From contig JARICB010000417.1 in assembly GCA_029264225.1 (NCBI GenBank), forward strand, positions 1 to 8,417: 8,417 nt of DNA, written 5' to 3'. Below the pieces are notes generated by a model that saw only the letters and a list, made by a program, of their open reading frames with translations, was not told the DNA's origin and did no database searches. The first letter of the stretch is position 1. The number at the start of each line of letters is the position of its first letter. Made by a program: the position numbers and the translations under genes. This document shows positions 1 through 8,137 of this stretch, piece by piece. Source of the stretch: Nocardioides sp. GTDB lineage: Bacteria > Actinomycetota > Actinomycetes > Propionibacteriales > Nocardioidaceae.

Positions 1-95
1 ACGAGGACGGAGACTGGAGCCCGGCGATGCGCGCGGGCGTGGACGAGCAGATCGAGTCGCTGGGGCGCTGGCTGGGCCTGGTCGTGGAACGGTGA
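1..95 (+). CDS. C-terminal end of an unidentified protein (partial)
   Basis: The frame starting at base 3 is open from the window edge to TGA at 93-95 and gives about 30 residues ending in SLGRWLGLVVER. The piece looks like a terminal amphipathic helix (acidic and hydrophobic residues alternating, then the Trp-Leu-Gly-Leu motif). Endings of this kind occur in several families, including winged-helix proteins of the YcaQ/AlkZ type, but 30 residues are too few to name a family and I do not assign one. It lies 44 bp upstream of the CoA-transferase gene on the same strand, so co-transcription is possible. High GC in third codon positions supports this reading frame. Confidence 0.6.
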   Translation, partial: EDGDWSPAMRAGVDEQIESLGRWLGLVVER

Positions 96-139
96 GGGGT
101 TCCCGGACGAGTCGTGAGTGACTTTGACAGGCTGACCCC

Positions 140-1369
140 ATGCGCATCCAGTCGATCGAGGCCACGGCTCGCGAAGTGCGCGACCTCGACATCTCCCAGC
201 CCCGGATCGTGACCAGCGGCAACTTCGCGTCCCCGGTCGTGCTCCTCGGCGCGATCCTCGCCGAGTTGCCCGAGGCTCGTCTGCACGCGCTGAACGCGCA
301 GGTTGATCTGCCGTTGCATGACGGGGTGGTGCCCGAGACGACCTTCGTCGGACCCGGCTACCGTCGGCACCCCCGGCTCTCCTACCTACCGTGCCGCCTC
401 TCCATGGTGCCGCGCCTCTTCCACGGTCCCCTACCTCCCGACGTTGTCGTCCTCCACACCACCGTGCCCCGCCACGGCAAGGTCTCGCTCGGGGTCGAGG
501 TCAACGTGCTGCCCGCGGCCGTGGAGGCCGCCCGCGCGCGCGGCGCCCTGGTGGTAGCACAGCTCAACCCCCGAATGCCCTGGACCTTCGGCGACGGCGA
601 GATCGACGTGGCCGACATCGACGTGGGCGTGGAGATCGACGCGCCGTTGCGCACACACCAGGCAATCGCTCCGGCGGCCGACGCCATGGCCATCGGAGCC
701 CTGGTGGCCGCCCAGGTCCGCGACGGCTCGACCCTCCAGGCGGGCATCGGCGAGGTGCCCGACGCAGTGATCGCCGGTGTCGTGGAGAGACGCGGATTGA
801 GGATCTGGACGGAGATGTTCAGCGACGGCGTGCTCGCGCTGGAGGACTCCGGAGCACTGGATCGCGGAGTCCCGGTGACGACGTCGTTCGTCTTCGGTAG
901 CGCGGAACTCTATGCCTGGGTCGATGACAACCCGCGAGTGCGGATGGCGCGCACCGAGGTCACGAACGCTCCCTCACGTATTGCGGCCCAGCCGGGGATG
1001 ACCTCCATCAACACCGCTCTGCAGGTCGACCTGTTCGACCAGGCCAACGCCTCCCGCATCCGCGCGCGCATCCATTCCGGCTTCGGCGGTCAGACCGATT
1101 TCACCGTCGGTGCCAGCCACTCCGACGGCGGTCGAGCGTTCATGGCGCTGCGGAGCTGGCACCCCAAGGCGGACGTGTCGACCATCGTCCCCCTGGTCGA
1201 CGAGCCGGTGACGTCCTTCCAGCACAGTGCGGTGATCACCGAGCAGGGCATCGCTTGGATGTGGGGCATGGACGAGCGGGGCCAGGCCCGCAACCTGATC
1301 GAGCACGCTGCACACCCGCGGGTTCGAGACGAGCTCTGGGAGGAGGCGTTCGCCCTCGGCCTGGCGTAG
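140..1369 (+). CDS. Acetyl-CoA hydrolase/transferase family protein (class I-type CoA-transferase)
   Basis: This 409-residue cytoplasmic protein belongs to the family of 4-hydroxybutyrate, acetate and propionate CoA-transferases and acetyl-CoA hydrolases, which move CoA between an acyl-CoA and a free acid through a glutamyl-CoA intermediate. The N-terminal half is divergent. Family motifs appear from the middle on: GIGEVPDAV (202-210), WTEMFSDGV (223-231) where E225 is the likely catalytic glutamate, INTALQVDL (290-298), GFGGQTDF (314-321), and the VITEQGIA segment (365-372) near the C-terminus. The family is commonly 430-500 residues, so this member is slightly short at the front. The ATG at 140 is the only possible start, because an in-frame TGA lies at 125-127 and no other start codon follows it. 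The ribosome site is weak (AGG at 129-131). The acyl substrate cannot be read from sequence. It ends 9 nt from the convergent FHA gene. Confidence 0.85.
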   Translation: MRIQSIEATAREVRDLDISQPRIVTSGNFASPVVLLGAILAELPEARLHALNAQVDLPLHDGVVPETTFVGPGYRRHPRLSYLPCRLSMVPRLFHGPLPPDVVVLHTTVPRHGKVSLGVEVNVLPAAVEAARARGALVVAQLNPRMPWTFGDGEIDVADIDVGVEIDAPLRTHQAIAPAADAMAIGALVAAQVRDGSTLQAGIGEVPDAVIAGVVERRGLRIWTEMFSDGVLALEDSGALDRGVPVTTSFVFGSAELYAWVDDNPRVRMARTEVTNAPSRIAAQPGMTSINTALQVDLFDQANASRIRARIHSGFGGQTDFTVGASHSDGGRAFMALRSWHPKADVSTIVPLVDEPVTSFQHSAVITEQGIAWMWGMDERGQARNLIEHAAHPRVRDELWEEAFALGLA

Positions 1370-1378
1370 GCCCGCCGC

Positions 1379-2215
1379 TCAGAAGGCTTCGCGCGGGGGC
1401 TGCGGCAGCTGGTGGCCCACCTCCCCGCCGACTCGTCCGCCGTGCGGACGGCCGTGGTCGGCGTACTCCTCACGAGTAAAGACCAGACGGTGCTCGCCCA
1501 CCTCCAGCCGGGTTCCCGTGCGCAGCATTTGGTGATCGATGACGGCGCCGTGCACACGGGTCGCACCGGCCACGGCGGTCACGACGTATTCGTCGCGGTC
1601 GTCGTGTTCGATCACGGCGTGCTGCGCCTCGAGACCCGGCAGGCAGATGTCGGCACGGGGGTCCGATCCGATCGTGGTGTGCTCGCCCAAGGAGAAGACC
1701 GGCTGCCTCTCCCCGGCCCACAGGTCGCTCTTGGCCAGGGTCAGCCGCGGCGTCCCACCGCGGGCCGGGTCGTGGGTGGTCGTGACGGGTCGCGGCACCG
1801 GACGGCGCAGGGTCGGGGTCAACGGCCACAAGGTCGCAGGTGGGATGAGTCCAGCATCCGGAAGCACCGACTCGGTGCCGCTTGCGCGCGACCGTGCTGC
1901 GGTGAAGGCACCGCGGAGGCTCCCTACCCTGATCCTGCGGGTGCCGGTCGCCCGACGCTGCCACCACGGCGCTGAGACGGCCCCCAGCGAGACGAGGTGT
2001 CGGCCGCCACTCTCTACCCGGATGAGTATCCCCCGCGCCGCCAGGCTCTCGGCAAGCGCCCGCACCACCGGGGCGTCGCGCGCGCCGGCAAAGGCACCCG
2101 CCTCGTCGACCTCCAGCGTCAGCCGGTTCTCCACACCACGCAGTCGTGCGTGCACGGCGGGTTTGCCTTCGACCTCCAGGTCGAGGCTCAGGTCGGCCGA
2201 GAGCATCAGTGCCAT
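1379..2215 (-). CDS. FHA-fold domain protein, divergent phosphopeptide site
   Basis: This 278-residue, probably cytoplasmic protein has three parts. Residues 1-77 are an alpha/beta region ending in a predicted strand (HLVSLGAV). Residues about 80-150 form a basic, Pro/Arg-rich linker. Residues about 157-247 are an FHA-type beta sandwich, recognised from TIGSDPRADICLP (181-193), QHAVIEHDD (198-206), ATRVHG (218-223) and LEVGEHRLVF (237-246). A Gly/His-rich tail (REEYADHGRPHGG, 248-260) follows. FHA domains normally bind phosphothreonine peptides, but by motif alignment the usual Arg, Ser and Asn contacts are S184, E196 and G217, so classical binding is doubtful. G183 and H199 are kept. Two starts are possible: ATG at 2215, or ATG at 2206 sharing its A with the upstream stop (TGATG). 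Neither has a clear ribosome site, which implies translational coupling to the small upstream gene. The partner is unknown. Confidence 0.8.
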   Translation of the reverse strand: MALMLSADLSLDLEVEGKPAVHARLRGVENRLTLEVDEAGAFAGARDAPVVRALAESLAARGILIRVESGGRHLVSLGAVSAPWWQRRATGTRRIRVGSLRGAFTAARSRASGTESVLPDAGLIPPATLWPLTPTLRRPVPRPVTTTHDPARGGTPRLTLAKSDLWAGERQPVFSLGEHTTIGSDPRADICLPGLEAQHAVIEHDDRDEYVVTAVAGATRVHGAVIDHQMLRTGTRLEVGEHRLVFTREEYADHGRPHGGRVGGEVGHQLPQPPREAF

Positions 2216-2469
2216 GACGCGCAGCCGTCGCTCGAGGAGGAAGTGGCATCGCTGTCACTAGTGGTCACCGTCAGTGTGCCGTTGAGCTTCCACGTGGCCC
2301 GGGGGGCTCCCGCTCCGGTGTCTCGCGGCACCTCGATCGCCATGTCCTCGAAGTTGTAGTGGATCGCTGCTTCGCGTCCAGTCAGGAAGCTCCACATCCG
2401 CTGCCCCAGATCGGTCCAGTCCACAACCTCGTCGCTACGGCCCGCACTTTCGTTGTTGAGTGTCATCAT
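2206..2469 (-). CDS. Small uncharacterised actinobacterial protein
   Basis: This gene encodes 87 residues (86 from the second of two adjacent ATGs). I do not recognise a named family. The N-terminal part is hydrophilic, followed by DWTDLGQRMWSFLTG (17-31), probably a helix. Next is a beta-rich stretch including NFEDMAIEVPRDTG (39-52) and ATWKLNGTLTVTT (58-70), then a Ser/Asp-rich tail (71-83). There is no signal peptide or membrane segment. GGAG at 2473-2476 is only 3 nt from the ATG at 2469 but 6 nt from the ATG at 2466, so 2466 may be the true start. The stop overlaps the start of the FHA gene, so the two are probably co-translated. It is divergent from the DICT-MerR gene across a palindromic operator, which suggests control by that regulator. 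Good reading-frame composition and tight coupling argue that it is real. Confidence 0.72.
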   Translation of the reverse strand: MMTLNNESAGRSDEVVDWTDLGQRMWSFLTGREAAIHYNFEDMAIEVPRDTGAGAPRATWKLNGTLTVTTSDSDATSSSSDGCASWH

Positions 2470-2489
2470 CGGCTCCACTTGGTGTTGGG

Positions 2490-2516
2490 TATTCCTAAAC
2501 AGGTTGTTTAGGAATA
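2490..2516. promoter_or_regulatory. Perfect palindrome, probable operator of the divergent MerR/small-protein genes
   Basis: The left arm TATTCCTAAACA (2490-2501) and right arm TGTTTAGGAATA (2505-2516) are exact reverse complements around a GGT spacer. The site is strikingly AT-rich for this DNA and sits between the divergent starts at 2469 and 2527. Its right end overlaps the first two bases of a TATGGT hexamer that fits as the -10 box of the regulator gene. MerR-family proteins usually bind dyads inside a long promoter spacer and often control their own gene, so autoregulation is the simplest inference. The palindrome itself is certain; which protein binds it is not. Confidence 0.75.
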
Positions 2517-2526
2517 TGGTTACGAT
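2515..2526 (+). promoter_or_regulatory. Likely -10 box of the MerR gene, giving a leaderless mRNA
   Basis: TATGGT (2515-2520) matches the actinobacterial TANNNT pattern and is followed by 6 nt before the ATG at 2527. That places the transcription start at or next to the start codon. No Shine-Dalgarno sequence precedes this ATG, in agreement with a leaderless transcript, which is common in actinobacteria. No convincing -35 hexamer is seen, as expected where the palindrome fills the spacer and a regulator helps or blocks polymerase. Confidence 0.5.
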
Positions 2527-3411
2527 ATGAACACATCGTTGAATTCTGCGCAAGGGGGCGACCCCGACCGGTTGCTCACCATCGGCACCCTGGCCGAGCG
2601 CACCGGTCTCAGTACGGCGACGTTGCGGATGTGGGAGCAGCGCCACGGCTTCCCGACGCCGCAACGCTTGGAGAGCGGCCATCGCCGCTATCTCGAGGCC
2701 GACGTCGCAGCCGTGGAACGAGTCGTACGTCGCCGGGAGGCCGGGGTCCGACTCGACGTAGCGATCGCCGACTCCATCGCCGACCCCGAGCCCGGCGGAT
2801 TGTCGGTGTATGCCGAGTTGCGGCGCAAGCACCCGCACGTGCCGGTACAGAGGCTGCACAAGCGGACCCTGCTGGCGCTCAGCTGGGCCATCGAGGACGA
2901 GTTCTGCGCCAAGGCCGAGCGAGCCATGATCTTCGGGGCGTTCCAGCACGAACGTCACTATGAAGCTGCCCGGCTCCGGTGGAACGAACTGGCGATGGTC
3001 TCGGGGGCGGCGTTCGTGCTCGCCCAGTTCCCGGGCATGGAGCAGCCGCAGGCCCAGGAGCGCGGCCCGGTGCTGGTGCCACTGCCGCCCGACGAGCCGA
3101 TGGCGCGCGAGTGGGCCATCGTCTGTGACTCGTTCGAACTGCCCGCGGCCCTGACCGCCTGGGAACTACCCGGACAACTCGGGGTCCCTGACCGGGAGCG
3201 AGTCTTCGAGTCGATGCTGACCTTCGATCCGACAACGGTGCGCGATGCCGCGCGCACGTGCGCGCGGGTAGCGCAACGAGCCGGCGGCGAGGGTGCCTCC
3301 TCGGCCCTGCACGAACTGGCCGACCAGCCCGCACCCGGCTACGCCGACCTGGCCTCGGTCAGTGCCATGCTCGGCCGGGTACTGGCCTACGTCGATCGGT
3401 TCGGAGGCTGA
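2527..3411 (+). CDS. MerR-family transcriptional regulator with C-terminal DICT sensory domain
   Basis: This is a 294-residue DNA-binding regulator. A MerR winged helix occupies about residues 15-82: LTIGTLAERTGLSTATLRMW (17-36) is the helix-turn-helix, and WEQRHGFPTP and GHRRY (51-55) are the wing, in the style of LitR/CarH-type MerR proteins. Residues about 107-235 resemble the DICT domain, a sensory module named for its occurrence with diguanylate cyclases and two-component proteins and proposed to take part in light responses. Recognisable parts are LSWAIEDE (118-125), AERAMIFGAFQHERHY (130-145) and a later beta-rich stretch. There is no B12-binding motif, so it is not a CarH-type cobalamin photoreceptor. 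The C-terminal region (236-294) is mostly helical and may dimerise. The ATG at 2527 lacks a ribosome site and is probably leaderless. The gene is divergent from the small-protein/FHA pair, its most likely target along with itself. Its signal is unknown. Confidence 0.8.
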   Translation: MNTSLNSAQGGDPDRLLTIGTLAERTGLSTATLRMWEQRHGFPTPQRLESGHRRYLEADVAAVERVVRRREAGVRLDVAIADSIADPEPGGLSVYAELRRKHPHVPVQRLHKRTLLALSWAIEDEFCAKAERAMIFGAFQHERHYEAARLRWNELAMVSGAAFVLAQFPGMEQPQAQERGPVLVPLPPDEPMAREWAIVCDSFELPAALTAWELPGQLGVPDRERVFESMLTFDPTTVRDAARTCARVAQRAGGEGASSALHELADQPAPGYADLASVSAMLGRVLAYVDRFGG

Positions 3412-3445
3412 GCCCTCAGGTGAGCAGTCCGCGCTCCGTTTGCTT

Positions 3446-3470
3446 CGGGCCGCGGGGGGTATACGGCCCG
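3446..3470 (+). terminator. GC-rich hairpin after the MerR gene, weak terminator candidate
   Basis: CGGGCCG (3446-3452) pairs exactly with CGGCCCG (3464-3470) around an 11-nt loop, 35 nt after the MerR stop codon. No T-tract follows, so it is at best a weak or factor-assisted terminator. The loop and right arm also contain TATACG (3460-3465), which could be a -10 element for the next gene, although no well-spaced -35 is visible. Confidence 0.3.
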
Positions 3471-3497
3471 GACATCTCCAACGAGAGGCTCCACCTC

Positions 3498-4031
3498 ATG
3501 CGCACTCGCCTCGCCGGGCTTGCCGTCACTGCCGCCCTCCTCCCGCTCGCCGCTTTCGCGCCCGTCCATGCCGCAGTGGTGCTCGATTGCGCCGGCGGCG
3601 CCGTCACCGTCACCCAGTCGGTCGAAAGCGTGAGCGTCACCGGCGTGTGCACAGCCGTCACGATCACCGGCTCCAATTCGGTCGTCACGGTCCCCGACGC
3701 CACGAAACTGACGGTCACCGGCAGCAACACCACGGTCACTGCGGGCAACGTCGCGACCGTGAAGATCACCAATGCCAACAGTTCGGTCAAGGCGCTCTCC
3801 GTAGGAACAGCCACCATCAAAACGTCCAACAGCGACATCGTGGCGACGACCGGCACCTCGGCAGTGGTGCGCGGTGCCAACAACTCGGTCCGCTACACCC
3901 GCCTGGCCAACCTCACGGTCGTCGGCGCCAACAACAGCGCCACGGTGCGCAAGGGCACGACGAAGGTGACGGTCAAGGGGCCCAACAACGTCGTCCGAGT
4001 GCCCAAGAAGTCCTCGGCACTGAAGGGCTGA
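3498..4031 (+). CDS. Exported DUF3060-type beta-solenoid protein
   Basis: The 177-residue product has a Sec signal peptide: MRTR, a hydrophobic core (5-21), and cleavage most likely after VHA (25). There is no lipobox, so it should be released or wall-associated. The mature part resembles DUF3060, a family of unknown function common in actinobacteria and other bacteria. It is made of short valine/threonine strands with an Asn ladder: N60, N77, N94, N111, N128 and N145 recur at exactly 17 residues, then N163 at 18. This suggests a right-handed beta helix with one turn per repeat. C31 and C51 could form a disulfide capping the first turn. The C-terminus is basic (KKSSALKG). I chose the ATG at 3498 because GAGAGG (3483-3488) lies 9 nt upstream and the signal peptide begins there; the open frame extends further upstream only by overlapping the MerR gene. 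No enzymatic residues are evident. Confidence 0.85.
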   Translation: MRTRLAGLAVTAALLPLAAFAPVHAAVVLDCAGGAVTVTQSVESVSVTGVCTAVTITGSNSVVTVPDATKLTVTGSNTTVTAGNVATVKITNANSSVKALSVGTATIKTSNSDIVATTGTSAVVRGANNSVRYTRLANLTVVGANNSATVRKGTTKVTVKGPNNVVRVPKKSSALKG

Positions 4032-4033
4032 GA

Positions 4034-4054
4034 CCGCCCGGGCCTCTCAGGCGG
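4034..4054. terminator. Short hairpin between convergent DUF3060 and pyrC genes
   Basis: CCGCC (4034-4038) pairs with GGCGG (4050-4054) around an 11-nt loop, between the two converging stop codons; the right arm reaches into the last codons of pyrC. The stem is only 5 bp and there is no T-tract on either strand, so it is a weak candidate for a shared bidirectional terminator. Nothing better is present in the 15 nt between the genes. Confidence 0.25.
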
Positions 4055-5314
4055 ACAGTGCACCGTCACGGACGGTGAACTGACCTCCGTACACCGTGTG
4101 CACGACGCGGGACGTGAGGGCTCGACCGTGCCAGGGGTTGTTGCGGGACAGTGACACCGAGGCGTCGCGATCGACGGTCACCGAGACCTCGGGGTCGACC
4201 AGTACGACGTGCGCTCGGGTGCCGATCTCGAGTGAGCCATGATCGGCCAGTCCGGCGATGCGGGCAGGCGTGGTCGACATGACGCGAGCCACGTCGCTCC
4301 AGGACAACTCCGGCAGCGCAGTCCGCACGACCGACAGTGCGGTCTCCAGCCCGAGCATCCCGAAGGCTGCATCCACGAACGCATGCTCCTTGTCGTGGCG
4401 AGCGTGCGGAGCGTGGTCGGTAGCCACCACATCGATGGTGCCGTCAGCGAGCGCGGCCCGGAGAGCGTCGACGTCCTCCTGCGGCCGCAGCGGCGGGTTC
4501 ACCTTGTAGGTCGGGTCGTAGCCGCTCAACAGGTCAGTCGTGAGCAGCAGGTGGTGCGGGGTGACCTCCGCAGTGACGTTGATGCCCTGCGCCTTGGCCC
4601 ACCGCAGCACCTCGACCGACCCGGCCGTGGTGACGTGGGCGATGTGGACGCGGGAGCCTGTGTGCCGCGCCAGCATGACGTCGCGCGCGACGATGATCTC
4701 CTCGGCGATCCCGGGCCAGCCGGGCAGGCCGAGCCGACCGGAGGTCTCCCCCTCGTGGCAGCACGCGGTGGGTCCGGCCAGTGAGGGGTCCTGGGCGTGC
4801 TGGGAGACGACGCCGCCGAACGCCTTGACATACTCCAGCGCACGCCGCATCACGCGCGCATCGTGCACGCACTTGCCGTCGTCGGAGAACACCCGCACTG
4901 CAGCGCGCGAGCGTGCCATCAGCCCGAGTTCGGCCAGTTCCTCGCCAGCGAGGCCCTTCGTCACGGCACCGACCGGCTGGACATCGACCAGACCGACCTC
5001 GCGGCCCAACTCCCAGACCCGCAGTGCGGCCTCGGCCGTGTCGGTCACCGGTGAGGTGTTGGCCATCGCCAACACGGCGGTGAAGCCGCCGACGGCAGCC
5101 GCGCGCGAGCCCGAAAGGATCGTCTCGGCATCCTCGCGGCCGGGTTCACGCAGGTGCGTGTGCAGGTCGACGAAGCCAGGCAGTGCCACCAGACCGTCGG
5201 CATCGAGGATCTCCGCGCCGTCGGGCGCCTCGTCCACGAGGACACCGTCGTCGTCGACGTAGAGATCCTGGCTCGTCTGCCCGAGCACCGAGGCGCCCCT
5301 GATCACGATTCCCA

Positions 5315-5315
<1 letters not shown>
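4047..5315 (-). CDS. pyrC: Dihydroorotase, class I
   Basis: This 422-residue enzyme reversibly cyclises N-carbamoyl-L-aspartate to L-dihydroorotate, the third step of UMP synthesis. It is an amidohydrolase-fold TIM barrel. DLHTHLREPG (50-59) carries metal ligands H52 and H54 and the substrate arginine R56. FSDDG (143-147) supplies the bridging aspartate of class I enzymes (D146 by spacing). H173 in SQHAQD, H227 in HIAHVTT and D300 in ATDHAPHA complete the metal site. NTSP (86-89) and KVNPPLR (271-277) are substrate-binding segments. All expected catalytic residues are present and the length is typical. The start ATG shares one base with the pyrB stop (TGATG), and GGAGAGGA within pyrB is its ribosome site. 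In related bacteria class I dihydroorotases can assemble with PyrB trimers; that is possible here but not visible. It is the last gene of the operon in this window. Confidence 0.97.
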
Positions 5316-6856
<1,541 letters not shown>

Positions 6857-6862
<6 letters not shown>

Positions 6863-8137
6863 TTCCATGATGGCGACGACTCCCTGGCCGCCAGCGGCAC
6901 AGATCGAGATCAGGCCACGACCCGATCCCTTCTCGTCCAACAGGTGGGCCAGGGTGTTGATGATCCGGCCCCCGGTCGCGGCGAACGGGTGTGCGGCAGC
7001 AAGCGAGGAGCCGGTCACATTGAGCTTGGTGCGGTCGATGGAGCCGAGCGGCTTGTCGAGACCGAGGCGTTCCTTGCAGAACACCGGGTCCTCCCAGGCA
7101 GCCAGAGTCGAGAGCACCTGCGAGGCGAAGGCTTCGTGGATCTCGTAGAAATCGAAGTCCTGGAGGCTGAGTCCGGCGCGGGCCAGCATCCGCGGAACGG
7201 CGTAGGCCGGAGCCATCAGCAGGCCCTCCGCACCGTTGACGTAGTCGACGGCGGCGGTCTCGTAGTCGGAGAGCCACGCGAGCACGGGCAGGTCGCGCTC
7301 GGCCGCCCACTCCTGTGAGGCGAGCAGTACGGCGCTCGCACCATCGCTGAGGGGGGTCGAGTTGCCGGCCGTCATCGTGGCGGCTTCTCCCCTGCCGAAG
7401 ACCGGCTTGAGGGTCGAAAGCTTCTCCACCGTGGAGTCGGCGCGCAGGTTGGTGTCGCGGTCCACACCACGGAAGGCGGTGAGCTGGTCGTCGAAGAATC
7501 CGCGGTCATAGGCCGCTGCCATGTTCTGGTGGGAGGTGGCTGCCAGTTCGTCCTGTGCCTCACGGGTGATGCGCCATTCCAGCGCGGTCAGGGCCGCGTG
7601 CTCGCCCATGGAGAGGCGAGTCCGGGGCTCGCCGTTCTGCGGGATCTCGATGCCGATGTCGCCCGGTCGGATCGACCCCAGCGCCTTCAGCTTGCTCGCT
7701 GTGTCCTTGGCTGCGTTGACCTTCATCAGCTTCTTGCGCAGTTTGTCATTGAGCGCCACGGGTGCATCCGACGTGGTGTCGCTGCCGCCCGCGATACCGG
7801 AGTCGATCTGCCCGAGCGCGATCTTGTTGGCGACCTGGATAGCGGCCTGCAGTCCGGTGCCACACGCCTGCTGGATGTCGGTCGCGGGCGTCTCGGGCGC
7901 GAGCTTGGAGCCGAGCACCGACTCGCGGACCAGGTTGAAGTCGCGGGCGTGCTTGAGCACGGCGCCCGCGACAACCTCGCCGACGGTCTCACCTTCGAGG
8001 CCGTAGCGCGTGACCAGACCATCGATCGCCGCCGTCAGCATCTCTTGGTTGGAGACACCGGCGTAGACGCTGTTGGACCGGGCGAACGGGATCCGGTTAC
8101 CGCCGATGACGGCAACCCGGCGGGTCTTGGCCTGCAT
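6857..8137 (-). CDS. fadA2: Thiolase (acetyl-CoA C-acyltransferase), FadA2/FadI-like
   Basis: This 426-residue thiolase cleaves 3-ketoacyl-CoA with CoA or condenses two acyl-CoAs, in fatty-acid beta-oxidation or related pathways. Numbered from the ATG at 8137, the acylated cysteine is C92 in QQACGTG, followed by GGSDTTSDAP (117-126). TAGNSTPLSDGA (256-267), the oxyanion-hole HEAFA (334-338), AAAHP with H383, and CAAGGQG with the second cysteine C413 complete the active site. Long thiolases with HEAFA resemble mitochondrial trifunctional beta and E. coli FadI types and mycobacterial FadA2. I chose ATG 8137 over the GTG at 8143 because AGGAG lies 5 nt before the ATG, whereas it overlaps the GTG. 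The gene is divergent from the FabG4-like gene, as in the mycobacterial fabG4/fadA2 locus. No hydratase/dehydrogenase partner is in view. The gene symbol is by resemblance. Confidence 0.9.

Noticed and set aside
124..129. Perfect TTGACA hexamer before the CoA-transferase gene
   Set aside because: The position 16-18 nt downstream has no -10-like hexamer and already lies inside the coding region, so it cannot promote this gene from its known start.
391..900. Long Arg/Pro-rich frames antisense to or offset from the CoA-transferase, and similar frames elsewhere in the window
   Set aside because: They are typical out-of-frame products of high-GC genes with no motifs or ribosome sites.
2470..2958. 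Upstream extension of the small-protein frame on the minus strand to 250 residues
   Set aside because: The extension is antisense to the MerR coding region and crosses the palindrome; the paired ATGs at 2466/2469 have a nearby GGAG.
2527..3411. CarH-type B12 photoreceptor
   Set aside because: No cobalamin-binding DxHxxG motif is present; the C-terminal domain looks like DICT.
3258..3497. Long upstream extension of the DUF3060 reading frame
   Set aside because: It lies inside the MerR gene in another frame, encodes Arg/Pro-rich sequence, and the ATG at 3498 has a ribosome site and begins a clear signal peptide.
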